DNA from: Thalassia testudinum
Lineage: Eukaryota > Streptophyta > Magnoliopsida > Alismatales > Hydrocharitaceae
Length of the DNA: 64,000 bases
Direction: 5' to 3'
NCBI GenBank assembly: GCA_037157565.1
Contig: JAZHRO010000013.1
Location: 75,261,501-75,325,500, forward strand
The notes under the pieces are model-generated. The model saw only the letters and a program-made list of their open reading frames with translations. It made no database searches and was not told where the DNA came from. Positions 1 to 11,386 of the stretch are shown one piece after another (position 1 is the stretch's first letter; the number at the start of each line of letters is the position of its first letter). Position numbers and translations under genes: made by a program.

Positions 1-1292
1 AAACGGGTTGGGTCGGGTCGGGTTGAGCGGGTTGTTGACTAGTCAAATGACTCAAAACTTATATTTATCTCCTGCATATTTTTTATGTCTTTCCTACTTA
101 ATAACAAAATATTTTAAACTTATAAATAACTTATATCTTCTAAAAAAAATGAATAAAATAGGTAAAAAAAACTTGATAGTTGTATAATAGTAATTGACTC
201 TTTCCTGTAGAAAAGTAAACACATATTATAAGGCGATTATCTTATCCATATAATTTTTTTCATAAATGTAGGCATTCAAAACAAAGAATTAAATGAGAAT
301 CAAAATAATTTTTACTAGTAAGGGACAAATTTAAGATGTACGTGTGGATGCCTTTTAGTTCTGTTTAAACAAAGAATTAGATGAGAACCTAAATAATGAT
401 GTCTAATTTAAGCATCAAAGTTTAAATGCCTACGTCGAAGTTTCAAATAATTTATGCTAAGGGAATGCAGAGGGGGAGGAGAATGGCTGAGAAATGGGGT
501 GGTGGCTATTGGCTATAGTGAAGGGGGATGATTGGTGTGGGGGTAGTAGGTTGTGCGGTGATAGTGGTCGTGGTAGTGACTCTAGTGGTAGGCTAGGCAG
601 AGGGGAAAGTAGAGAAGATGGTGGATGGTCGGTGAGGGGTGGTGGGCTGGTGGATTAGTGGTAGTGGGTCAGCGGCTTTGGTAGTAGGCTCAAGTTGCGT
701 AGTGGGAATGTAGTGACGACGATGGATGGTCGGTGAGGGGGTGGTGGGCTATGTGGTGATGGTGGTGGCAGTGGCTTTAATGAAGGGAGGTGGTGGTTAT
801 CACTAATGTAGAGGGAGAAGAGAGGAGGGAGGAAGATGCTAACCTCGAGTGGTAATGACGAGAACAATGGCGCCAATGGGAAGGGAGTTGTGAGAGAAGT
901 TGGTGGTGATGACGAGAGGAAGCTCGGTTTAGGGCTTACGAGCGGGAGGGAAACTAAAAAGAAGTGCACGATGGAGAGCACATAGGGAGAGGGAATGTGA
1001 TTGAGGGAGTAGCGTGTGTTATTTCCGTGGATTTTTTTTGTCTCCTTTTAAGTTTAAACAGGGTAGCTTTTTTCTTTTAAAATTTTAATGGATATTCTCG
1101 TGTGTGTGTATCGGGTTGAATTGGGTTGTGAGTTGGGTTGGGTTTATTAGACCTCAAACCCAACCCAACCCATTTTTTATCGAGTTGGGAAAATCTCAAC
1201 CCAACCCATTTTTTATAGAGTTGGGAAAATCTCAACCCAACCCAACCCAATCGGGTTAGGTTCGGGTTGAACCCGACCTGTGTGCACCCCTA
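1..1292. mobile_element. right-hand part of a non-autonomous hAT-like DNA transposon
   Basis: The right border reads, on the minus strand, TAGGGGTGCACACAGG, which has the form of a plant hAT terminus. GGGTTGGG/CCCAACCC motifs are packed next to both visible ends (1-35 and 1100-1275), as is common in subterminal regions of such elements. A 36-bp unit is repeated in tandem at 1161-1196 and 1197-1232. No transposase-like reading frame is visible; the open frame at 655-981 has low-complexity composition and is not credible. The left terminus is outside the window, so the 8-bp target duplication cannot be tested. The insertion appears to cut the LINE that starts at about 1293. Family assignment is an inference from the terminus. 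Confidence 0.45.
1161..1243. repeat. 36-bp tandem repeat in the hAT-like subterminal region
   Basis: Two 36-bp units, 1161-1196 and 1197-1232, differ at one position and are followed by the start of a third. Each unit begins with CAACCCAACCCA and contains GAGTTGGG, so the unit can fold on itself. Confidence 0.85.
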
Positions 1293-1679
1293 CCTGTAAC
1301 AACCGCTGGAACTCTCTGCATCTTTGGTCAGAGAGGCCACCTCGCAAAGTTGGACACCAAGCCCCATCCCAACAACTTCTCACCGTGGTCGACGGGTACA
1401 CAACACCCCTAAAAAGGTAGGAAAACCTGTTGCCGAGGGTAGAGCCAACTCCTTGCCAGAATCGGAATGCATCCCCCTCCCCCAGTGTAGGGGAAAAGAA
1501 ATCTCGCACCTTCGCCGTCACCATCGACAAGCCTCTGAGAAAATGAGAGGCTCCGGGGGGAGGGGATTCCAGAGGCCCCCACGAAAGGAAAGGATTGTAG
1601 CATCGCCGCATAACATCACCAAAGAGCTCTTGCTCCCGCCCCACCAACCTGGCAATTTACTTCCTGAGGAGGCTGATGT

Positions 1680-3101
1680 TCACCTTATCCACATCCCTAA
1701 CCCCCAGACCACCTTCCTAAATTGGTCTACACGCCTCCTCCCAGGCCACCAACCTCGCCCCCTTCCTATTGACCCTACATTAGCCCAAAAAAATTCCTTC
1801 ATCAACCTCGAGATCTTCTCAATCTGACGCGGTAGTCTGAAAACTGAGAGGAAATACGATGGTATGGATGCCAGAATTGCCTTCACCAGGGTCAACCTCC
1901 CACCTCTAGTGAGAAGTCTAGAGGACTACCACGCCAATCTTCCCTCCATCCTCTCCAGCAGAGGAATCCAATCCTGTAACCTGAGGCGTTGATTTGATAA
2001 AGGAAGGCCTAGATACACCAGCGGTAAAAAACCCATCTTTGTCCCCAAAGCACCACCCACCCTCTCCACCTCTTCGACCGACAAGTTCAACGGGACAAAG
2101 GTTGATTTTTGATAATTGATCTATAGCCTTGACGCCTTGCCAAAAAGCTCCAGAAGGATTCTCATCCTCCTGGCCTCTAGTTCCGCTCTCTCAACCAAAA
2201 ACAAGGTATCATCAGCACATTGCAGGACCGTCGTCTCCCTGTCCTCACCAACCATAAATCCTCTAATCAGACTCCTACCACAGGCCCTTTGCGTTGCCTG
2301 TGCCAGAGCATTCGCCGCAAGTACAAACAACATAGGTGCAAGAGGTCAACCCTATCTAACCTCCCTCCTAGGCTGTACCCATCCTCCTACTGGGTTTTCA
2401 TTGATCAAGATTGAGAAAGATGTCGTCGTCACACACCTATTCATCCAATCAATCCACATCGTGGGAAAACCCCTCTTCAATAAGCCCACAGAAAATCCCA
2501 CTGTAGCGAGTCGTATGCGTTGCTGAAGTCAATCTTCCACAAAAAAGCCTGCTTCTCCCTCCTCCAAGTGGCCGACGCCTCCATGGCAATGGCAAAATCA
2601 TCTAGGATTCCTCTCCCAGGAACGAAAGCCATCTGAACAGGGGAGATCAGGTCTCCAAGGTCCCTGAGCCTGTTGGTCAGGACCTTAGCAACAATAAGGT
2701 ATACGACATTTGATAGCGCAATTGGTCTGAAGTCTTGGATCGCTTCTGCACCTTCTTAGGTAGCAAAACAAGTAATATCTGTTCAGCTTGTCGAAGCCTC
2801 TGTTCCCGGCCACGAACTCTTCCATCATTTGCATCACATCTGCCCCGACCATAGGCTAGAATTCCTTGAAGAAGAAAACAGGGAAATCATCTCGGCTAGG
2901 GCACCCCTCTGCATTCAGGCTCCAAACTGCCTGCCTCACCTCGTCCTCCAAGAAACCAGCTGTGAGTCTCCGCTTGAGCCTCCGTGACACACTACACATT
3001 CTCCCCTCTCCACCTCCAGCACCCCTTGACGCACCTCCCAGTGAACTCCCTAAAGTAATTTGCCGCAGCTCGTCCCACCTCCCTACCAGAGGTCTCCTCA
3101 T
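1680..3101 (-). pseudogene. LINE reverse transcriptase remnant
   Basis: Minus-strand pieces carry reverse transcriptase landmarks of plant LINEs. The piece at 2121-2333 contains LQCADDTLFL, the ADD catalytic box; that at 1680-1895 has MTLVKAILASIPSYFLSVF followed by KEFFWA, typical of the segment after the polymerase. The piece at 2856-3101 lies just upstream of the RT fingers. Frames change between pieces and stops are frequent. Function lost. Confidence 0.8.
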
Positions 3102-3538
3102 GTATCAGCATCTTCTTTATTCAATTCTCATCCTCCTAACAGAGACCATTTGGTGGAAGAACATGGTATTAGAATCGCCTTCCTTCAGCCATCTATGCCT
3201 CGATCTCGTTTTCCACTCCACCTCTGCTTTCCTATCCTCCTACACTACTCGTGTCATCCTCGCCCTGACCTCCCTATCCTTTGCCGAAATAGGGGCTTGA
3301 TCCTCCTGCTTGTCAATCTTGGTAATATCTGCCAATGCCTCTTCTTAACCCTCCTGGATGCCTTAATCTCCCTCCTGTACGCCCTCAAGTGGTCTCGCAA
3401 CACACTCGGTTTCTTCGCCAAGCAACATGTGGTTGATCCCTCCACCTCTATAGTGTTCCACTTCACCATATTCCGGAACCCCTCCTCCATCAACCAGGAT
3501 CCGTCAAATTTGAAATAGGTGCCAAAGTGTGCCCCTCA

Positions 3539-4246
3539 TTAAGCCGCCACATAAGGGGGCGTTTGATAAAAGAAAGGTCTCTCCAAAGCAAATACATCTG
3601 CCATAAGGTATGCCTCTGCCAACTCCACATTGAAGAGAATTCTATCAATCCTAGACATCTGGCCATTGCTATTCCTCCAAGTGTAAGCATAGGATGTCGG
3701 AATCAAATCCACAGGGCCATGTGTAGCAAAAAAATCCACAAAAAGATCTGACCTTGGATCTTGTCTTCCCCACCCTCTAGGTTTGTCCTCGGTTTGTAGG
3801 GTGATGTTGAAATCCCCTCTAAGCAGCCAATGATTTCCATGGCACTCTGTAGCCACAGTCGTGAGTTCCTCCTACATAACACCCTTCACCTGGGCATCTA
3901 ATAGACCATACACTCCTGTGACAGTCATCATGGCGCCTACCACCTTCCTAACCAGCCTCGCAGAGATGACATGCTCCCTACAGTAGTAATCTTCCAAGGA
4001 GAAAACATCTTCCCGCCATCCCAGGATTTGTCCTCTTGAGCGGCCAGTCTCACCAAGAGATCGAAACCCCTCCATCCTAGAGCCCCCAATCTCCTTCCAG
4101 ATCCTAACATCACAGTCAAACAGTTGTGTTTCCTGCAGCAACACATCCGCTCTCAATGCCCTAGCGATGCCCTTCTCAACGGGGCATTGAGACCTCGCAC
4201 ATTCCATGTAAGCACCCCATTTTTTACAACAGTTGGGGGCCTCCAT
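3539..4246 (-). pseudogene. LINE endonuclease domain remnant
   Basis: Two open segments (3872-4246 and 3539-3856) resemble the apurinic-endonuclease-like domain of plant LINE ORF2. The second has the hallmark RGDFNIT and, about 50 residues on, SRIDRILF, which in this family hold catalytic Asp/Asn residues. A stop separates the two segments, and the following part (3254-3493) is in another frame. The protein would nick target DNA for target-primed reverse transcription; this copy cannot be functional. Confidence 0.8.
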
Positions 4247-5094
4247 AGTCAGTTGGAAGCCACACGCCCCCGTAGTCCTACTGACCTACACATCATCATG
4301 ATCCAGCACCGCCGTCTGCTGTGAGGGCTGTGGCATCCTTCCATGACCATCCATCACCACCCTTGGTCCCTAACCTCCATGAAGCCTCCACCTCCTCCTA
4401 TAGTGGAGGGTGCCACCTCGGCCTCCATCCGGTCAGGGGGATCTCTGCCTAGTCGTCGAACGTCGAGGGGATGCTACTTGATCGTTGCTATAGCGAAGAG
4501 TCATTAGGATGAGCCTCGGGAACCTTGGCCGCTCCACGCGAGATCACGGTTTCCACCTCACCTACCAGAGGGCGACTAGAAGACCCTCCTGATCTTGTCG
4601 AAGCTGTGCCCATCGTCGTCACTGCCACTCGACCATCCACCCCCAGCAAGGGAGATGCTATAGGGGACTCCACGCCTTCCATGTTGAGGGGGGCTGGGGA
4701 TCGCTCTCCTTCCACGGCTCCGTCGCACTCTGGCGTCCCTTCAGTCAACCTCGAACACAAGGTCAAAGGGATAGAGGGGCCCTTCTCCTCGAAAGAGATC
4801 TTAAGAGGGAACCGGATGTCAGGCCTCGCTCCGCTCGAATCCATGAGAGGGGTCTCCTTGGGTCTCGTAAGTGGATTTAGGTCGGCACACAAACCACAAG
4901 GGTGAGCCTCTGCACGTGCTGCGGACGTGGTCAGTTTTAAAACCGCCTCTAGCTGGTCATCAGGAGTCCGCATCTTATCAATTCCTCCCCCTGCCTTTTC
5001 TGCTCCTGAGATCATCGGAAGCGCACCATTCATGTCTAGCATTTTCTTTTCCATTCTTTTTTCTTGTTGGTAAAATGTGGCATGTCCTGACTAG

Positions 5095-5257
5095 TGTAGA
5101 GAAATTTGCGGGTCTGTTATTGATAAACGAGCCCTAGCCCTCTTTATATAGAGGTAATGGCATACATGGAAATACAATAAAATATTTACTAAATATAACT
5201 ATGACCTAAACATAGTAAACACCTAATCAAATAACTAATATGATTTATTTCCTAACA
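5095..5257 (-). repeat. 3' LTR of the TRIM-like element
   Basis: 163 bp and about 16 bp shorter than its partner at 6285-6463, because sequence between AAATTT and TGTTATTG is missing. It ends TGTTAGG on the minus strand next to the polypurine tract at 5258-5268. Confidence 0.9.
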
Positions 5258-6284
5258 CTCCCCTACAAGTCAAGACGTGGGAGATAGGGAAGACTTAGAT
5301 CCTTAAGGTGGTGGTGATCAACTTTTGTTGACGTAGTAGTCCCTTCTTTGTGTCTTCAACCCTGGGTGTCTCTTCTTGTATGACCTTACAGAGTTAGTCA
5401 ACGCTTGGTTTCTCTTGAGGTGCGTGAGAGTACTGCTTGTATACTTGACATCTTGAGGTGGCTCTTGTTTTCATTGTTTGTCCCACTCATACATATAAGG
5501 ACCCAAACAGAATAACTCAATACTTTGAGGGGTTACAGACAAGTAACCCAATAATAGAAGACTAAACTTTAATAAAAAATGGACTCAATCATAAAATAAC
5601 CCTAATTTTTTTCTTAAATGAAAAAGACTCCTTCAAACCCTTTGTCGAAGATCCCTCTGTGCCGGTGCCATCTTCTCTATTGAAACGGCAACAGCAAAAT
5701 CGACAGCAACATGGGGAGACCAAAGGAGCCATCATCGGCTCCCTCTTCTCCTCCTCACCTTGCCTTTTTCTTCTCTATAGGTGGCGACATAGTAGAGGAG
5801 GGCATGGTGGTGCTCCGGTGAGCTGGAGGAGATCCGGATCACCTTGATCTGGTGGCTCAACCTCCAAGGGGTCAAGAGAGCCCTCAAACCCTCGATTAAA
5901 CGAGGTTTGAGGGGTCAAAACAGAGATTTGGATCTCTGTCCTCAAGTACAGCACTTCAGTCTGTTGGGCTTGCTGGCGGCCATTGCGCCTACCAATGCTT
6001 GTCGGAGAGGGTACGGTTGGTCGGCGATGGGCTGGTGGCGCACCTCCCAAGGTCTGATAGCTGTTACTGTAGCATCGGCGATGGTGGGTTTGATCGGCAG
6101 CAGCAGCAACAACTAATGAAGAATGGAGGAAGCAAAGGAAGAAGAATAGAAGAGGAGGAAGAAGAGAGATGTGTGGGAGATGAGAGAGCCTATTCGGTGT
6201 CTCACCGGAGCAAATCCCCCCCTCCGCAGGGTTTCTTCTTCTCTTCTTTTCTCTTTCCCACGAGATCGAACTTGCTCTATACCA

Positions 6285-6463
6285 TATAGAGAAATTTAAG
6301 GGAATATGATTTCTGTTATTGATAAAAGAGATGTCCTAGCCCTCTTTATATAAAGAGAGGTAATGACATACATGGAAATGCAATAAAATATTTACTAAAT
6401 ATAACTATGACTTAAATATAATAAACACCTAATCAAATAACTGGTATAATTTATTTCCTAACA
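6285..6463 (-). repeat. 5' LTR of the TRIM-like element
   Basis: 179 bp. The primer binding site adjoins it directly at 6274-6284 on the minus strand. The LTR contains TATATAAAGAG in promoter position. Confidence 0.9.
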
Positions 6464-6707
6464 ACTAGAGATGTGCATGTATGAGATTTTCATGTAAAGG
6501 AAGTTGGTCTTGAAGAATTATCTTGCTCAATGGTTCTTTTGTTAACTTTAACACCTTGTGGTCTTCATTTAATGAATGATTTTTGTGATTGGTTCATCCA
6601 TGTATTTTGTTGTTGGTTTGTAGTTAATGAATGATTTTGGGTGATTATCATTTGGACAACCACCCTTCTTTTCCTTTAAAAAAAACACCTTGTGATCTTA
6701 ATGGCAG

Positions 6708-8619
6708 GTTTGTGGCTGCACTAGGTGGCCTTGCTTCTAAGGAGGTTATTCAGAGGACCGAAAATAGGCTTGAAGGCATTCATTCAGAAGGAATTCATGT
6801 AAGTGAAGTGTATTATTTCTGTATTTTTTCCTCCAGTATTTAAAGATGGGCTCATGCACCTCAAATTGGCAGCATGGTGGAACCCTGCTGGATTTTGGGA
6901 TGGAAATGGAATAGCCAGGGCTTCTCTTTTTCAAAAACATCCAAGTTTTAACTAAATTGAGAAGCTGTTCTGGGTGGGGTATTTTAAGTGATCAGTCCAC
7001 TTTTGGAATTACGGTAGACAGCCCTATGGTCCCTACCTTGCATCTCTGCAAGAAGCTGATTCTGTGACTTGAAACCGTAACCTCCATGATGCTTGAAAGC
7101 TACATTTACCATTGCACCATAACTCCCCTTTAGCTTAATTTTGAATTAGTTTAATGATTTCAGTCAGTTTAGTTTTCATTGCTTTTACAAACTTACCATC
7201 TTTTTGATGTGCAGAGGCTTTCTGAAATGTCTTGCTTTGCAGTATCACACTTGGTGATGCTTGGAAAGTCTGTAATCACAACTTCTAATAAGCCAGAAAA
7301 TGAAGGAGAGGATGTTTCTGTTGGAATTGATTGGCCGGAGGATTCTGTTTCTAAAGCTAAGATGATAAGATCCAGGGCAGAATCCATGAACAGAGATGTC
7401 GATGTCATTTCCAAGAGCTTCATAACAGGTGTCAGAATTGTTCATCTGATATATGTATATTATTTTCTTGAGAAAAAGCTTTTACCTCCAAGATCATCTA
7501 GGTGGTTTTCAGTTTCTGAACTACTATTGCTCGTCTTCTTTTTGTTTAGCTTAGACAAGTCAAATCCAGTGTACTGTCAAGGTCTAGTTGGGTTCATTCT
7601 TGCGGAGGGGGTGTCAGATGGTCCTAGATCCACCTGACTTGACCTAAACCCAACTCGTTTAAAGGATCTGGATACGATCCTATACCAGTAAGACTAAACA
7701 ACTCTAAACTGACTTGACCCAGCTCTGAATCAGGTTGAGTTTTGGGTAGGAGGTACCATTGGGCACGATAGAACTTTCCAATGGAGCTCCAGAAAACTCT
7801 ACTTCCCTGATCCCCTCGCCTCCCTGAGACCCCCCGTGGCCTTGCGCAGGGTCTGCCTCCCTCCCCACATTCCCAGCCCTGCATGAATAGCCACTGCAGT
7901 TTATCTTTACTTTTGAGTCAACCTTTTGTTAACTGCAAAGAATGTCTTTTGGTTTGTTTCATCCATTTTCTTCATTCTTGGCTGTTTGTCTGGATTTTCA
8001 TTATGCAGCAGAATGCATTTGTCTTAGTTAACCTTCTAGGCCCATTAAACCCACTGGGCCTGTCAAGGACCTGCCAAACACCTGGTAGACCCATGGACTT
8101 GTTCTATAACTAGTTGCATCAAGTCCATAAATTCCATAAGAGAGTTTGGGTCTTCAGTGGAATAACATTCCACCAACAAGTTAGGTCTGACATGACCTCT
8201 TTTATTTTGGGTTCAACATAGACAAGTTGAGTCCGAATTGGCCTGACCTGACACACCTAATTTTGGTAACAAGGAATTGTGCTTTTCTTCTCAATATGCA
8301 CTATTTTCTTGGTTCTATTTTTACACTGCTTTGTTTTTATGTCCACTTGTTTAGTTCATTTGCATTATTTCTTTCTTTAGCTGAAATTTCCTAGCATTTA
8401 TCAGGTATATCCGATATCATAGAAGCTTACACTGCCGCCATGCAAGGCTTGTCATCAGCTGGCTCTGACAACACCCAACAGATATCATCTGTCCAGGAAA
8501 AAGCCCGTGCCTTCTCCAACCTATTAAGTGCTGGCCAAAGAACAGCTATGGAAAAGATTCAGGATGCTATTCAGTATCTTGCATATGTGGTTCTCTCCTC
8601 ATCTATGCCTACTGCCTGA
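6708..8619 (+). CDS. 3' exons of a conserved plant protein, possibly DUF7798 family
   Basis: Three exons join in frame with canonical splice sites: 6708-6798 (acceptor GGCAG, donor GTAAGT), 7215-7428 (acceptor GTGCAG, donor GTGTCAG) and 8405-8619 (acceptor TATCAG, stop TGA). The joined piece, about 172 residues, reads through FVAALGGLASKEV, RLSEMSCFAVSHLVMLGK, IDWPEDSVSKAKMIRSRAE and ends IQYLAYVVLSSSMPTA. The spacing and this C-terminus resemble, from memory, a soluble helical family of land plants listed as DUF7798, whose biochemical role I do not know. The first exon starts with a splice acceptor, so upstream exons must lie left of the window, beyond an intron that holds the hAT, LINE and TRIM-like elements. 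No stops occur in the exons; either a working gene with a giant intron or a recent 3' fragment. Confidence 0.65.
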
Positions 8620-10949
8620 GCTTACGCAAAATTTGTCCCATCTTTGTCCGTTTGTATGTACATAATTTTCTTTTCTTGTTGAAATGCAAATCAGTAGATC
8701 CATGTTAATTAGTTCAAATTACTTGTTTCTGCCTTCAATCTCTAACATTGCATTGTTTTCCCTTTTAGCAAAACATGCAGGTTGTTCCTTGAGACGAGAG
8801 GAGATGGGTTGGAAACCCCTGGTTTGCATTTGTCAATTAAGATTATCCTGTAATCTCTTTGCTTCCTTGCGTAGTGAATGGGGTTCTGGTGGCTAGTGCA
8901 ATCTATCTCAATACTTGGGTTTTGGCACAAGGGTTATTCCCTCGGAAAGTGGTTGTAGGATATGCTTATGTTAAATAGGGGCCACAAGGTAAACTTGTCC
9001 CCAAGGAAGATATGATTCTCAGGCGTAAATTGTTTATGTAGGAATGGGGATTACTGGCAATTGTTTGGTGCCCCTTATTAGATCATCTAATCCATGACCC
9101 TGGCATAGCCTCTTATTGGTTCGCATGAAGCTTGGATGACAGGTGGCTATGAAGCGATTAATCATGCTTCAACATGAACTGATCGTCCTTCCAGGACTGT
9201 GTGCTGACTGAATTCACGTAAGGGGTTGCCACTATTCATGCTGCTGGACATGGGATGAAAAATTAGTTGGCTTATTGTTGGATGAATGTTTACCTTTGTT
9301 TGGGTATATTTCTCAATGGACATCGAGGGAGTGATATATCTTCATTGCTTGTGGTTACGAGGGAATGACAAATTGATTAGGGTTCTGCCATGGGTAGATA
9401 TGGGGTGGGTGGACCTTAGATGCATTAATGCAGTACATGTCCTTGGGATGCTTTTAGGTTTGACAGTTCCAGCACTGCATTGGCATTGTATGTGATGTAT
9501 TGATTTTGGAGCCTATTCGACTGCCGAGTAGATTTCAACAGGGTGGTCTGTTTTGAATATAACTTGAAAAGGAAAAAATTGAAACGATTGATTCTTTCCT
9601 GTATCTTTGATTAGCGATTTTTAAGACCACAGAAAGACTGGCGGACATGGCCTGTTACATCACCAACGAAGCGGAGAATTTAAAGTGATCTTTCGTAAAT
9701 TTGTTTAGGAATAAATGAGTTTTTCTTTTAGGAAGTATTTTCTTCTTCGAAATGATGCTCGAAACGCACGTTGTAACATGTGAAGTGAGATGATGTAATT
9801 ACAAATTACTTTTTGAAAATATAGTTTTTAAGTAAAAAATTATTCCTTTATTGGCATAGTCTTCATTTATTAATTGTTATATTTTAATTTTAAATTGATA
9901 AAAAATAATTTCAAATCAATTAATAGAAAATATATTAGTGTATTTTCAATTTTAACTAATATTTTTATTTTGAACCCTACTTTGATTTTCAAGTTAATTT
10001 ATTTAGTTTTCAATCAATAAATGTTAACATCTAATCAATGTATTTTAATTCAGTCAGTGGTAAATTTTAATTTTCGATGGATGTATTTTAATTTTATTTT
10101 ACTTTTTTTTTTAACAAGAAAATGAGTAGAGGTCATACGTTATAAAATACATTATAAGATAGCTTTTCTTACTTATATCCTTCCAAAAATGGGTGCTATA
10201 TATGATTCATATAGATACAAGGATAGTTTGAAGCATATAAGATATATAAGTTTAAAATGTCGAAGTGCACAAGAAATAAGCGCAAGCGTGCAAGAAATAA
10301 GCATCCTGTACGAGAACCAAGTTACTTTATGGTAGGGGATAAATTTGGTTTGTCTAGGATGGATTTCTCCATTTTCACCAAATTATCCTTCCACCACGAA
10401 ACATGGCTTAGGATGCACCAAATCCTCTCTAGTATGGCACTTCAGCAACTCCTTATCCTCGACTCAATGACTCCATGGGACAGGATCCAATTATTCTGCT
10501 GAGCCAGTGTCGGTATCTCGCAAATGCATACAAAGAGTGCTAGTACCGCTGTGATAGGATTATGGTTCCCGGTGTGATGTCCTAAATTTTTAAGATCTTT
10601 TTCCAACAAACTGCCTGCCAACTGGTAAAGAAAAGGCAACAGATTCATATAACATTCTTCCAACCGACAAATACATCCCTCTTCTTTGAGATGTCGAAAA
10701 GGCAACAAGCATCCTCAAACATCAAAGTGCACCACCATCTTCCCTTGCCAAAATATCAAACGCGAACAAGTTGACAGTACTCCAAAGAAATGCCAATTCA
10801 GATTGGAAAACTTAAATAAATTTCATCAATACAGTTTGATTAACGTTATCTACAGGCATGCACATATTATAAAGTGAACATCACCTTAACTCAAGTAGCT
10901 GAATCTTCCCAAACAACTTTTGGTACAACTTTGGTGAGGATAACTTTAA
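8620..10949. other. intergenic stretch without a recognised gene
   Basis: No protein family is recognisable here. 9700-10250 is very AT-rich. One short coding-like segment at about 9613-9688 on the plus strand reads IFKTTERLADMACYITNEAE and stops after LK; it is noted separately as a possible alternative last exon of the upstream gene. Open frames at 10257-10502 (plus) and 10442-10708 (minus) show no motif. Confidence 0.5.
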
Positions 10950-11068
10950 TTATCTGACCTGGAAAGAGCTGCGATCATCAGGCCCTTCATGATGCACTTT
11001 CAAACTTTCAGTTGCACTAACTACAGAATTTCCTCGGAGAAACTGAATAACTTTAAGAGCTTTTCAGT

Positions 11069-11125
<57 letters not shown>

Positions 11126-11161
11126 ATTCCTTTCCTGCACCAACTGCTGAATGATCAGCTC
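10950..11161 (-). pseudogene. two exon-like pieces, 3' end of an unidentified gene
   Basis: On the minus strand a piece at 11125-11161 follows a good acceptor (ATTTCAG) and encodes ELIIQQLVQERN plus one base. A second at 11059-10950 follows the acceptor GAAAAG and, joined in phase, encodes ALKVIQFLRGNSVVSATESL, then a hydrophilic tail to SSFQVR and the stop TAA. The 65-bp intron between them (11060-11124) is almost entirely an (AT)n(GT)n microsatellite, and its donor reads GA instead of GT. I do not recognise the protein. Upstream exons are absent, because PPR-derived sequence begins immediately next to it at about 11210. It is therefore probably a gene fragment rather than a working gene. 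Confidence 0.45.
11067..11122. repeat. (CA)n(TA)n microsatellite
   Basis: Fourteen or so CA units run straight into about thirteen TA units. It fills the presumed intron between the two exon-like pieces around it. Confidence 0.9.
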
Positions 11162-11209
11162 CTGAAATAGCTATTACATGAACCATACATATCTATACAA
11201 GAAAGGACA

Positions 11210-11386
11210 AGATCTCGCTAAGTAAATGGAGGAATACATGTTCCTCCAGTCTCCAAAAATTGCAAAAATCACCTCCTTTAGCAGCATTAGTAATTATAAA
11301 CCATGTCCATCAAAATCGGAAACTTCCCATGGTTTAAGATATTTGTGGAGATTTAGTAACGCCTGGGCATCAAGAAGTGCAAACAA
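11210..11386 (-). pseudogene. fragment of the 3' end of the PPR gene
   Basis: This stretch aligns by eye with 16705-16865, the end and 3' flank of the intact PPR gene. Shared blocks include ATGGTTT.AGAT.T.TGTGGAG followed by a segment ending CCTGGGCATC, which in the intact gene encodes the last 35 or so codons. Several substitutions and small gaps make it non-coding. It lies in the same minus orientation as the PPR gene and sits on the far side of the PRP3 pseudogene, so PPR 3' sequence flanks that pseudogene as direct repeats. Confidence 0.7.

Larger units (their letters stand above)
1293..5060 (-). mobile_element. decayed L1-type LINE retrotransposon
   Basis: Read on the minus strand, the order is a low-complexity upstream part (4488-5054), an endonuclease domain (about 4246 down to 3254), reverse transcriptase (about 3100 down to 1900) and the start of the post-RT region (1895 down to about 1293). 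Many frameshifts and stops separate the pieces, so no continuous ORF2 survives. The expected 3' zinc-binding domain and poly(A) tail are missing because the hAT-like element occupies 1-1292; the remainder may lie beyond the window. The 5' limit near 5060 is approximate: a small LTR element begins at 5095 and I see no LINE sequence beyond it. Confidence 0.85.
5095..6463 (-). mobile_element. complete non-autonomous LTR retrotransposon, TRIM-like
   Basis: Two direct repeats, 5095-5257 and 6285-6463, begin TG.AGAGAAATTT and end CCTAACA on the plus strand. The whole is flanked by the 5-bp duplication ACTAG (5090-5094 and 6464-6468). On the minus strand, the base after the right LTR starts TGGTATAGAGC, a one-base-deleted match to the initiator-Met-tRNA primer binding site. 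The base before the left LTR is preceded by the purine-rich TTGTAGGGGAG. The orientation is therefore minus. Each LTR has a TATATAAAGAG-type promoter motif. The internal 1.03 kb has no gag or pol, so the element must have used proteins in trans. At 1369 bp it is longer than classical TRIMs. Confidence 0.9.

Noticed and set aside
655..981. 108-codon minus frame
   Set aside because: Low-complexity Pro/Ser/Leu composition from GT-rich DNA inside a transposon; no homology seen.
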